Counted from the first letter of the stretch, positions 1 through 5,987 are shown. The stretch is DNA of 6,167 bases from Oscillospiraceae bacterium (GCA_016287555.1 JAEFAK010000109.1:1-6167); one strand, 5' to 3'. Notes: generated by a model not told the origin, from the letters alone. Translations and numbers: made by a program.

Positions 1-9
1 GTTTACCGT

Positions 10-372
10 ATGCAGAAGCCGAAGCGCAGGATCGGGATCCCGATCGCGATCGCATCCGGCGTCGTGGTCGTCGCGCTCTGCGTGGCCGCGTTTTTCGCCT
101 TTCGCGACGGAGGCTTCCTCCGCAGGCAGAAGCCCGTCGAGCAGATAGAGGCCACGACTACGACCGCGGCGATGCTCGACTACGCCAAACGCCTCGAGGA
201 AATGGGAAACCCGGAGGCCGCCGCCGTGATCTATGACAGACTGAAGGAGGCCGGCCTTTCCGACATGCAGGAGGCTGCCGGGCAGTACCGCGACGATCCG
301 CGCCGGCTCCTGCTCGACGCGCTTGCCGGCGAGGATATCTATGCCACGCTCACCGGCGGAGAGGAGGGCTGA
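10..372 (+). CDS. Single-pass membrane protein of unknown function (start uncertain)
   Basis: I do not recognise a family. As read from the ATG at 10 the product has 120 residues: a basic N-terminus (KPKRR), a hydrophobic segment at about residues 9-30 that would span the membrane once, then a soluble domain of about 85 residues. Residues 53-85 look helical and resemble a single TPR-type helix pair (YAKRLEEMGNPEAAAVIYDRL), but one pair is not enough to name a TPR protein. The positive charges before the membrane segment suggest the C-terminal part lies outside the cell. The reading frame is open to the left edge of the window and no ribosome site is visible in the nine bases before the ATG. 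The gene may therefore start upstream, perhaps with a further N-terminal domain. The stop codon lies three bases before the next gene, whose ribosome site sits inside this gene's last codons, so the two are almost certainly co-transcribed and perhaps translationally coupled. Confidence 0.7.
   Translation: MQKPKRRIGIPIAIASGVVVVALCVAAFFAFRDGGFLRRQKPVEQIEATTTTAAMLDYAKRLEEMGNPEAAAVIYDRLKEAGLSDMQEAAGQYRDDPRRLLLDALAGEDIYATLTGGEEG
361..368 (+). promoter_or_regulatory. Ribosome binding site deciding the GTG start of the 717-residue protein
   Basis: GAGGAGGG lies seven bases before the GTG at 376 and overlaps the last codons of the upstream gene. There is no in-frame ATG before residue 107, and the GTG start is followed directly by a signal peptide, so GTG is the sensible start. 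Confidence 0.8.
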
Positions 373-375
373 CAA

Positions 376-2529
376 GTGAAACGACTGATCAGCTTTTTGT
401 GCGCGTTCGTGCTGCTTTCGTCTTTGACCGTGCCCGCTCTCGCCGAGGATAAGGGCAGACTCATCCTGACCGACTGGCATTATTACCCGCCTGCGAAGGA
501 CCAGGCGTACTGGGACAGAGAGTTTGAGGCGGGACGTGAAAAGGAGGAGCTGACAGGTGTCGCCCCGGCCCCTCCCGACGCCCATGAAGAGACGCCTGAG
601 GAGCGCGCGGAACGAGAAGCGCGCGAGAAGGAGCGCGCGGAGTTTATCCGCGAAAACAACCTCGAGGAAAAACACAGACGCGATACATTGATGAACATGG
701 TCTTCGGAGACAACTACCTGGAGGTTTTCGACAGCATCCCGGAGGACAGCTTCGACGGCGACTATGCCGAATACAAAAACAAGGACGGCTCCACGACGCG
801 CGTTTACGACAACGGCAGCGTCATGACCAAGTACGCCGACGGCTCCTACGAGGGCTTTGACACCTGGAACAACCGCCATACGATGGACAAGGACGGCAAC
901 GGCGTCGTTTACCTGAAGGATGGCAGCACGGTAGTCGGCGGCCCCGAAGACGATCTCGCCGAATGGCACGGGGCAGACGGCTCCGTCATCAAGCCGAATG
1001 AAAACGGCAGCTTCAGCTGGAAAAACGCCTCAGGCATCGTCATCGACTACGACGAATACGGAAACCGTACGGCGATAGGCTTCGAGCACGGCGAGAAAAT
1101 GGACCTGCCTGACGGCATGTTCCCGATCGGCGACGGCGAATTCAAGGGGCCGAACGGCGCTTCGATAAGCTGGCACAACGGCGAGCGGGATTTCGACGAC
1201 AGCATTTACAGCTTCCGCATCGTCGGAGAAAACGGCAACAGCGCTCGGGCAAGCCTCGATCCGTACAACGATCACCGCGTCGACGTGGAGACGACCAGAG
1301 AGAAAAAGCTGGAGACCAACGGAGATTTCAGGGGATTCATCTATACCGACGATACCCTCGTGGAGGTAACTACCTTCAAGGGAGAAGCGCTGCAGTTTAT
1401 AATTAACAACACGAAAGACGACGTGATAACGATCCGTTATGAGGACGAGAACGGCGGAGTTTATTCCGACAAGTACCTCGGCGGAGGCGCGTTCGAAAAA
1501 ACCTTTGAAAGCGGCGACGGGAAAGAGGGCTACAGGATCTCTCTCAACGATGACGGCCTGAACGCCTCCTACAAGGACGAAAAAGGGGAGCATGTCTCCA
1601 TCAGGACGATCGTGGATGACGACGGCAACGTCGTGATCGAATATGAAAACGGCTGCCGGACGGTCATCAACGATGAGACGGGCACGGCCGTTTACACCAA
1701 CCCGGACGGTACGACGATCCATACCACGGTCGACGAGGACGAAAATGTGACTGTGGAACATGTCGATCCGGTGCTGGGCTTTTCATACAAGTCGGTGAAC
1801 GGCGAGATAGTCACCGGGACCATACCCATAGGCGACGGCTTCCGTGTGGACATCAAAAACGACGAAGCCAAAATAGTTTCTCCGACGGGGGAGGAGGTCC
1901 TGATCGAGGAGTTCTCCGACGGTTCCAAGCGCGCGACCCTTGCCGACGGCACGGAGCTCACAAAAGAGCCGGACGGAAACTGGCTCCGCGACGGAGAACC
2001 CATGGAGCTGAAGACCCCTCCGCAGACGCCGAAGCCGACCGACGAACCTGAGGAAACGGACGAGCCGGAAGAGACAGATGAGCCCGAGCCCACGCCCGAA
2101 CCGACGCCCGAGCCCACGCCCGAACCGACGCCGGAGCCCACTCCGACGCCTTCGCCGGGACCCGGCGAAACGGACGTGACGATGGAAACGTGGCTGGAGT
2201 TCCTCGACAGCACCTGGCAGTCCGTCGACTTCTCGTTCACGAGCTCGGGCCGCATGAACAAGAATATCACTGCCTCGCCGAGCTGCAATCTCAGCAGCGT
2301 CGTATCGGGCTGGATAGGCGCCGGCATCGGCTGCGCCGTCGATCCGGGGACGGGGAATCTGGCCTTCTCCGTAACGGTCGAGATCGAGATGAAGGACGAA
2401 TCCGGCGGGACATACACCGAATACTATCCCGAGACGGGACTCATCTCCTTCGTCGATGAAAACCATGTCCGTATGAGCACCCACCGCTACGAGGGCGACG
2501 CCACGGAGCTCTTCCAGCGCGTCGGTTAA
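376..2529 (+). CDS. Secreted Asp/Gly-repeat protein with Pro-Thr-Glu linker, function unknown
   Basis: This 717-residue protein begins with a clear signal peptide: KR, a hydrophobic core at residues 4-20, and likely type I cleavage after Ala-Leu-Ala (21-23). The residue at +1 is Glu and there is no lipobox, so it should be secreted, not lipid-anchored. Residues 70-103 are a highly charged helical stretch (Glu/Arg/Lys). Residues 125-545 carry many short beta-type repeats with DGS, DGN, DNG or ENG turns, such as KDGSTTRVYDNGSVM and ADGSYEG. The spacing resembles YD/MORN-like or CPAP G-box style beta repeats, but I cannot assign a family. PIGDG occurs twice (250-254 and 484-488), hinting at an internal duplication. 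Residues 551-600 are an extended DEPEET/PTPE linker, and 601-717 form a separate C-terminal domain with Cys637 and Cys653 that might form a disulfide. No sortase motif or terminal membrane anchor is present. It follows the membrane protein gene by three bases, suggesting a joint envelope role (inference). Confidence 0.85.
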   Translation: MKRLISFLCAFVLLSSLTVPALAEDKGRLILTDWHYYPPAKDQAYWDREFEAGREKEELTGVAPAPPDAHEETPEERAEREAREKERAEFIRENNLEEKHRRDTLMNMVFGDNYLEVFDSIPEDSFDGDYAEYKNKDGSTTRVYDNGSVMTKYADGSYEGFDTWNNRHTMDKDGNGVVYLKDGSTVVGGPEDDLAEWHGADGSVIKPNENGSFSWKNASGIVIDYDEYGNRTAIGFEHGEKMDLPDGMFPIGDGEFKGPNGASISWHNGERDFDDSIYSFRIVGENGNSARASLDPYNDHRVDVETTREKKLETNGDFRGFIYTDDTLVEVTTFKGEALQFIINNTKDDVITIRYEDENGGVYSDKYLGGGAFEKTFESGDGKEGYRISLNDDGLNASYKDEKGEHVSIRTIVDDDGNVVIEYENGCRTVINDETGTAVYTNPDGTTIHTTVDEDENVTVEHVDPVLGFSYKSVNGEIVTGTIPIGDGFRVDIKNDEAKIVSPTGEEVLIEEFSDGSKRATLADGTELTKEPDGNWLRDGEPMELKTPPQTPKPTDEPEETDEPEETDEPEPTPEPTPEPTPEPTPEPTPTPSPGPGETDVTMETWLEFLDSTWQSVDFSFTSSGRMNKNITASPSCNLSSVVSGWIGAGIGCAVDPGTGNLAFSVTVEIEMKDESGGTYTEYYPETGLISFVDENHVRMSTHRYEGDATELFQRVG
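2041..2136 (+). repeat. In-frame tandem repeats coding for the DEPEET and PTPE linker
   Basis: Positions 2041-2085 hold 18-base units coding DEPEET (two full units and one partial). Positions 2089-2136 hold four 12-base units coding PTPE. Codon choice alternates (CCC-ACG-CCC-GAA, then CCG-ACG-CCC-GAG), so the four units form two 24-base copies differing at a single base. This indicates recent duplication by slippage or unequal recombination within the linker of the secreted protein. Confidence 0.85.
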
Positions 2530-2566
2530 GCCCGCGCGGCGGAAGTCCGCTCCGCATCTTAAAAAC

Positions 2567-2603
2567 CAAAAAGGAAAGCTCACATCGTGAGCTTTCCTTT
2601 TTG
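2567..2603. terminator. Bidirectional Rho-independent terminator
   Basis: A 17-bp perfect stem (2567-2583 pairing with 2587-2603) closes on the three-base loop ATC. Each stem base is a run of five A on one side and five T on the other, so the transcript has a U-run after the GC-bearing core in either direction. It lies between the stop of the secreted protein gene (2529) and the stop of mutL (2629), which converge on it, so one hairpin can end both transcripts. A weaker GCGG/CCGC hairpin at about 2539-2550 lies just upstream. Confidence 0.92.
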
Positions 2604-2628
2604 CATTATAAGAAGACCCGGGACGACT

Positions 2629-4527
2629 TTACGTCCTCTTGATGCCCTTGTCGAGCCTGCTCTTGGGGAGCACGACGCTGACGGGACGCCCGTGCGGGCA
2701 GTATCTGACCTCGCCGGACATGACAACCTTCGCGACCGGCGCGAGCTCGCGCGGATCGGAGGGCTTGCCGGCCTTTATCGCCGCCTTGCAGGCGATAGTC
2801 GCGAGCACCTCGTCCGCCGCGCCGAGCGAGCCCGGCTTTCTGCCCTGACGCAGAGCCTCGGCCAGCTCGCCGAGGAAGGCTTCGACGTCGCCTGCGGAGA
2901 CGCCGGAGGGGAGGGTGCGGACGATGAGCGCACCGCCTCCGAAATCCTCAATCTCGACGCCGGAGGCCGTCAGCTCGGGCAGATGCTCGAGCAGCAGCGC
3001 CGTATCCTGCGCGCCGAGCTCGACCGCGGGCGGGTCGAGCAGAGTCTGCGGCATGACGGAGCTCTCCTTTGCTTTGAGCGCGTCAAAGAGCATGCGCTCG
3101 TGCGCGGCGTGCTTGTCGATGAAGACGAGCTCGTCGCCCTTCTGGCAGATTATATAGCAGCCGAACGCCTCGCCGATGATCCTGTAATCAGCGGAGGGCT
3201 TATCCTCGAATAACTCCGGCGCTTTTTCCTCGCTGGGAGCGAGCTTCGGCGCCTCGGCCCTGCGCTCGGGGAGCGGAGGCGTCTCCGGGGCGTTGAAAAG
3301 CGAGGGCTTCTGCTCGTCGTAGGTCGGGGCGGGGGAGGGTTCGCGCAGGGCGGGGGAAGGCGCGTACGGCTTCGGAGCGGGAGCGGCGTTGTATTTCAGG
3401 CCGTCCTCTCTGACGCGCATGCGCGGCACGGGCGCGGGGGAGCTATTCCGGAAGCTTTCCGCGTCCTGCTTTTTCCAGAAGTCGCTTTTCGGCGCAGCCT
3501 TCAGCGCGCCGTCGGAGCTGAGCTCGGCGATGCCCGGACCCTCTGAAGCGAGCGCGGCCGCCGCCGCGTTTTTGACGGCGGAAAAGACCTGCGACTCGGA
3601 GAGAAACTTGATCTCCGTCTTGGCGGGGTGGACGTTGACGTCGAGATCGGAGGGCTTGAGTGTAATATAGATGAAGCAGGCGGGGAAGCGCCCGGTAAAG
3701 AGGCTGCTCTTAAAGGCCTGCTCGACTGCTGTCGTGAGCATCTGGGACTTGATGCAGCGGCCGTTTACGAAGAAATACTGGCTGCTTCGTTTGCCCTTCG
3801 CCGCAGCGGGAGCGCTGACGAAGCCCGAGACGGAGACGCCTTCGCCCTCGCATCCTGCGGGAAGCAGGGACTTGAAAAACTGCGCGCCGAAAATGGAATA
3901 TATCGCCGAGGAGACGACGCCGTCGCCCGGCGTATGGAGTTCCTCCTTGTCGTCCTTTATGTAGCGGACGGAGACCTCCGGATGCGACAGCGCGGCCTTG
4001 ACGACCGCCGCCGTGACCGCTGCGCCCTCGGAGGAGTCCTTTTTCATGAATTTCTGCCTTGCGGGCGTGTTGAAAAAGAGATCCTGGACGGTTATGACCG
4101 TTCCCTCCGAGCATCCGACGGGCTCTGCCGGATGCGGCTCTCCGCCCTCCAGCACGACCGCGACGCCGCTTTCCGCGCCACGCTCGCGAGTCACGAGCGT
4201 CACGTTGGAGACGGCGGCAATGGCCGCGAGAGCCTCGCCGCGGAAGCCGAGCGTTCGGATGGCCTCGAGCCCGCGCTCGTCGGTCAGCTTGCTGCTGGCG
4301 TGGCGAAGGAAGGCGAGCTCCGCGTCCTCCGGAGACATTCCGCAGCCGTCGTCCGTGACGCGGATGAAGCTCATGCCGCCGCGCCTTATCTCGACCGTGA
4401 CGGACTGCGCGCCGGCGTCTATCGAGTTTTCCACGAGCTCCTTGACGACGGACGCGGGACGCTCGACGACCTCGCCGGCCGCGATGAGGTCGGCGAGATG
4501 GGGGGACATTTTGTATATCTTGGCCAT
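2629..4527 (-). CDS. mutL: DNA mismatch repair protein MutL (endonuclease type)
   Basis: The product has 632 residues. The N-terminal GHKL ATPase carries the family motifs: E30 with N34 and D37 (ELVENSIDAG), DDGCGM 59-64, HASSK 76-80, TLGFRGEAL 92-100, FFNTPAR 151-157 and VNVHPAK 297-303. A Pro/Ala-rich linker spans about 340-440. The C-terminal dimerisation and nuclease domain has the metal-site motif at 471-482 in the form DKHAAHERMLFD, then ACKAAIKAG 579-587 and CPHGRP 610-615. QTLLDP (494-499) fits a sliding-clamp binding motif. MutL couples MutS mismatch recognition to strand nicking; in bacteria lacking MutH, MutL itself makes the nick. The frame stays open 72 codons further upstream, but that stretch covers the promoter and another gene. 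The ATG at 4527 has a strong ribosome site and starts exactly where the family does. mutS is not adjacent. The upstream neighbour on this strand is a 38-codon membrane gene ending 14 bases before the start. Confidence 0.97.
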   Translation of the reverse strand: MAKIYKMSPHLADLIAAGEVVERPASVVKELVENSIDAGAQSVTVEIRRGGMSFIRVTDDGCGMSPEDAELAFLRHASSKLTDERGLEAIRTLGFRGEALAAIAAVSNVTLVTRERGAESGVAVVLEGGEPHPAEPVGCSEGTVITVQDLFFNTPARQKFMKKDSSEGAAVTAAVVKAALSHPEVSVRYIKDDKEELHTPGDGVVSSAIYSIFGAQFFKSLLPAGCEGEGVSVSGFVSAPAAAKGKRSSQYFFVNGRCIKSQMLTTAVEQAFKSSLFTGRFPACFIYITLKPSDLDVNVHPAKTEIKFLSESQVFSAVKNAAAAALASEGPGIAELSSDGALKAAPKSDFWKKQDAESFRNSSPAPVPRMRVREDGLKYNAAPAPKPYAPSPALREPSPAPTYDEQKPSLFNAPETPPLPERRAEAPKLAPSEEKAPELFEDKPSADYRIIGEAFGCYIICQKGDELVFIDKHAAHERMLFDALKAKESSVMPQTLLDPPAVELGAQDTALLLEHLPELTASGVEIEDFGGGALIVRTLPSGVSAGDVEAFLGELAEALRQGRKPGSLGAADEVLATIACKAAIKAGKPSDPRELAPVAKVVMSGEVRYCPHGRPVSVVLPKSRLDKGIKRT

Positions 4528-4532
4528 GGATA

Positions 4533-4540
4533 CTCCTCCC
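4533..4540 (-). promoter_or_regulatory. Ribosome binding site fixing the mutL start
   Basis: Read on the minus strand, GGGAGGAG stands five bases before the ATG at 4527 and begins two bases after the TGA of the upstream mini-gene. It rules in the 632-residue MutL start over the longer open frame. Confidence 0.85.
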
Positions 4541-4541
4541 G

Positions 4542-4658
4542 TCAGAAAAGCCTTGCGAGGAACGCGCCGTTCATCGGGGCGAATACGGCGCGCCATACGA
4601 CGCAGGCGAGGCAGGCGGCTATGATTATCAGTATTATGATCTTGACTGTTTTTGACAC
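4542..4658 (-). CDS. Putative 38-residue membrane mini-protein upstream of mutL
   Basis: A GTG at 4658 opens a 38-codon frame ending in TGA at 4542. The product begins MSKTVKIIILIIIAA and continues with a hydrophobic segment over about residues 6-27 (rich in Ile, Ala, Val and Cys, ending VVW), followed by a short tail with Arg and ending LARLF. This is a plausible single membrane helix with a positive N-terminus. GGAG lies nine bases before the GTG on the minus strand. The gene falls between the predicted promoter and mutL, and its stop is just before the mutL ribosome site, so the two could be translationally coupled. I recognise no family. A chance open frame of this length cannot be excluded, but the combination of ribosome site, lysine-flanked hydrophobic run and fit to the mutL leader supports a real gene. 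Confidence 0.5.
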   Translation of the reverse strand: MSKTVKIIILIIIAACLACVVWRAVFAPMNGAFLARLF

Positions 4659-4703
4659 GGCATTGATCTCCGAATGCAGTATTTCGCCGGAATTTATATA
4701 ATA

Positions 4704-4731
4704 AGTATAGCGTATCGCGCGAAAAATTCAA
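4704..4731 (-). promoter_or_regulatory. Sigma-A-like promoter for the mini-gene and mutL
   Basis: On the minus strand TTGAAT (4731-4726) is followed after 16 bases by TATACT (4709-4704). Transcription would start near 4697, about 40 bases before the GTG of the mini-gene. T-tracts on this strand at 4742-4756, upstream of the -35, could act as an UP-like element. An overlapping AT-rich stretch just downstream offers alternative -10 boxes. Confidence 0.6.
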
Positions 4732-4781
4732 GAGGCGCTGCAAAAAGCGGAAAAAACTGTCTGAATTACTGTAAATAATGC

Positions 4782-4810
4782 TTGACCGCCGTGCGGCGTT
4801 GTGCTATACT
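4782..4810 (+). promoter_or_regulatory. Strong extended -10 promoter of the rpmG-secE-nusG-rplK operon
   Basis: TTGACC (4782-4787) and TATACT (4805-4810) are separated by the ideal 17 bases, with TG one base before the -10 hexamer (4802-4803), giving an extended -10. An AT-rich stretch precedes the -35. Transcription would start near 4817, leaving a leader of about 100 bases before rpmG. Confidence 0.85.
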
Positions 4811-4817
4811 GCCTTTA

Positions 4818-4900
4818 CCTGTCGCCAGAGAGGGCTTATTTAACTATGCCCGTTTGGACCTCAGGGAGGCAACCGCCCCGTCGAGGCGGGGCAAATAAAA
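4818..4900 (+). promoter_or_regulatory. Structured 5' leader of rpmG, candidate cis-regulatory RNA
   Basis: This untranslated leader can form three successive hairpins: GGGC/GCCC around 4832-4851, CCTC/GAGG at 4859-4869 with loop AGG, and GCCCCG/CGGGGC at 4875-4892 with a six-base loop (an alternative register CCGCC/GGCGG also exists). The last hairpin ends eight bases before the rpmG ribosome site and is followed by an A-rich stretch without a U-run, so it is not an intrinsic terminator. A role in translational control of L33 or in transcript stability is inference only. I do not recognise a known riboswitch or leader class. Confidence 0.4.
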
Positions 4901-4916
4901 AAGGAGGTGCCGCAAG

Positions 4917-5066
4917 ATGCGAGTCAAGGTCACACTCAGGTGCAACGAGTGCAAGCAGCGCAACTACAATACGGTCAAGAATAAGAAGAATACCCCTGAT
5001 CGTCTTGAGATGAACAAGTATTGCAGATTCTGCCGCAAGCACACTCTTCACACTGAAACGAAGTAA
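4917..5066 (+). CDS. rpmG: Large-subunit ribosomal protein L33, zinc-ribbon (C+) form
   Basis: A 49-residue basic protein beginning MRVKVTLRCNECKQRNY and ending RKHTLHTETK. It carries two CxxC pairs (Cys9/Cys12 and Cys36/Cys39), the four zinc ligands of the C+ paralogue of L33, and has the usual length for the family. L33 binds 23S rRNA near the E site of the 50S subunit. AAGGAGGT at 4901-4908 lies eight bases before the ATG. It is the first gene of the operon, 16 bases before secE, in the order usual for Firmicutes. Confidence 0.95.
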   Translation: MRVKVTLRCNECKQRNYNTVKNKKNTPDRLEMNKYCRFCRKHTLHTETK

Positions 5067-5082
5067 GGCGGGAGGAGCTTAA

Positions 5083-5379
5083 ATGGCTGAAAAGATCGAG
5101 CGGACTGCTCCGGCCGAGACCAAACCCGTCAAGACCGAAAAGAGCAAAGCCGACAAGAAAAACCAGGGAAACGCACTTTCCCGTTTCGGGCGCCGCATAG
5201 CGAAGTGGTTCCGCGAGATGAAGAGCGAGCTGAAGAAGGTCGTATGGCCGACCGGCAAGCAGACTCTCAAGAACGTCGTCGTCGCCTGCGTCGTCATGAT
5301 AGTTTCCGGTATCGTGCTGTGGGCGTTCGACCAGCTTGCTATGGTCATCGTAAACGCTCTCATCAGCATCGGCAAGTAA
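5083..5379 (+). CDS. secE: Preprotein translocase subunit SecE
   Basis: A 98-residue protein of the short, single-span type of SecE. Residues 1-35 are a charged Lys/Glu-rich extension. The conserved amphipathic helix and hinge follow (FREMKSELKKVVWPTGKQ, about 43-60, with the hallmark VVWPT), then one membrane span at about 65-93. SecE clamps the two halves of SecY in the SecYEG channel of the cytoplasmic membrane. GGGAGGAG at 5070-5077 stands five bases before the ATG. It sits between rpmG and nusG with gaps of 16 and 15 bases, so the three are read as one transcript. Confidence 0.96.
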   Translation: MAEKIERTAPAETKPVKTEKSKADKKNQGNALSRFGRRIAKWFREMKSELKKVVWPTGKQTLKNVVVACVVMIVSGIVLWAFDQLAMVIVNALISIGK

Positions 5380-5394
5380 CCGGGGGCGGGGCAG
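5380..5394 (+). promoter_or_regulatory. Atypical G-only ribosome site before nusG
   Basis: The 15-base gap between secE and nusG holds GGGGGCGGGG with no GGAG or AGGA core, unlike the clean sites of the other genes here. Pairing with the 16S rRNA tail would rely on G-U pairs. nusG may depend partly on ribosomes arriving from secE. Confidence 0.5.
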
Positions 5395-5919
5395 ATGGCT
5401 GAAAGCGCAAAGTGGTATGTCATCCATACCTACTCGGGCTATGAGAACACCGTCGCCGCGACTATCAGCAAGGCGGTAGAAAACCGCGGGATGCAGGACC
5501 TCATTTTCGAGATCAACATTCCCGTCGAGGAAGTTACCGAGATCACCGACCAGAAGACGGTCACCAAAGAGCGCAAGATATTCCCCGGATATGTGCTCGT
5601 CAAAATGATAATGACCGACGACAGCTGGCACCTCGTGCGCAACGTGCGCGGCGTGACGGGCTTCGTCGGGTCCGCCGGAAAGCCCATCCCCCTCACGGAG
5701 GAGGAGATCCTTTCGCTCGGCGTCGAGAAGCGCGAGGTCCATGTCGGATACTCCCTCGGCGACAGCGTCAAGGTCGTGGACGGCCCGCTCGACGGGTTCC
5801 TGGGCACGGTGGACGAGCTCGACGTGGAGCGCGACCGCGTCCGCGTCATAGTTTCCATGTTCGGGCGCGAGACCCCCGTTGATCTCCAGCTCGATCAGGT
5901 CGAACCTGTAAAGAACTGA
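5395..5919 (+). CDS. nusG: Transcription elongation/pausing factor NusG
   Basis: A 174-residue protein of normal length. The NGN domain occupies about residues 5-110, with the opening KWYVIHTYSGYEN, FPGYVLV at 63-69 and VRNVRGVTGFVG at 81-92. The KOW domain follows at about 122-174, starting GDSVKVVDGPLDGFLGTV and ending in a strand with DQVEPV. NusG binds the RNA polymerase clamp and modulates pausing; its KOW domain links polymerase to ribosomal protein S10 or Rho. The ATG at 5395 begins the usual MAESAKWYVIHTYSG start. It lies between secE and rplK, the common bacterial arrangement, and is followed by a 91-base structured gap before rplK. Confidence 0.98.
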   Translation: MAESAKWYVIHTYSGYENTVAATISKAVENRGMQDLIFEINIPVEEVTEITDQKTVTKERKIFPGYVLVKMIMTDDSWHLVRNVRGVTGFVGSAGKPIPLTEEEILSLGVEKREVHVGYSLGDSVKVVDGPLDGFLGTVDELDVERDRVRVIVSMFGRETPVDLQLDQVEPVKN

Positions 5920-5936
5920 AAAAAGCGTTGTTCCAA

Positions 5937-5987
5937 GTGGGAGGAGACAGAGTCTCCGCCAAATGGCGTCCAGAACGCCGACACCAC
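5937..5987 (+). promoter_or_regulatory. Predicted three-way-junction RNA leader upstream of rplK
   Basis: The nusG-rplK gap can fold into a closed three-way junction. A closing stem GTGG (5937-5940) pairs with CCAC (5984-5987). One arm is GGAGAC/GTCTCC (5943-5948 with 5952-5957, loop AGA), and a second is GGCGT/ACGCC (5965-5969 with 5975-5979, loop CCAGA). It ends eight bases before the rplK ribosome site. Ribosomal-protein operons are often controlled by such leaders through binding of an encoded protein (L1 is the classical regulator of rplK-rplA), so that role is plausible. It is inferred from folding by eye, and no U-run terminator is present. Confidence 0.5.

Noticed and set aside
1030..2583. 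Minus-strand open frames opposite the secreted protein gene
   Set aside because: Their low-complexity Val/Asp or Gly/Ser/Val runs mirror the repeats of the real gene, and one crosses the terminator hairpin.
3628..4701. Long plus-strand open frame (357 codons) opposite mutL
   Set aside because: It is antisense to conserved MutL, rich in Arg, Asp and Gly as expected for a GC-rich shadow frame, and has no ribosome site or recognisable domain.
4528..4743. 72-codon upstream extension of the mutL frame
   Set aside because: It covers the predicted promoter and the mini-gene, lacks a ribosome site at its ATG, and MutL homologues start at MAKIYKMSPHLADLIAAGEV, which has its own strong site.
4787..4798. 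CGCCG-TG-CGGCG inverted repeat in the rpmG promoter spacer
   Set aside because: Five-base arms in GC-rich DNA are expected by chance. It could be an operator, but nothing else supports it.
4863..4880. T-box-like sequence AGGGAGGCAACCGC in the rpmG leader
   Set aside because: It only loosely matches AGGGUGGNACCGCG, the leader is too short for the specifier stem, and no terminator U-run follows.
4846..5013. Short plus-strand frame starting in the rpmG leader
   Set aside because: It has no well-spaced ribosome site and overlaps rpmG out of frame. L33 in the other frame is certain.
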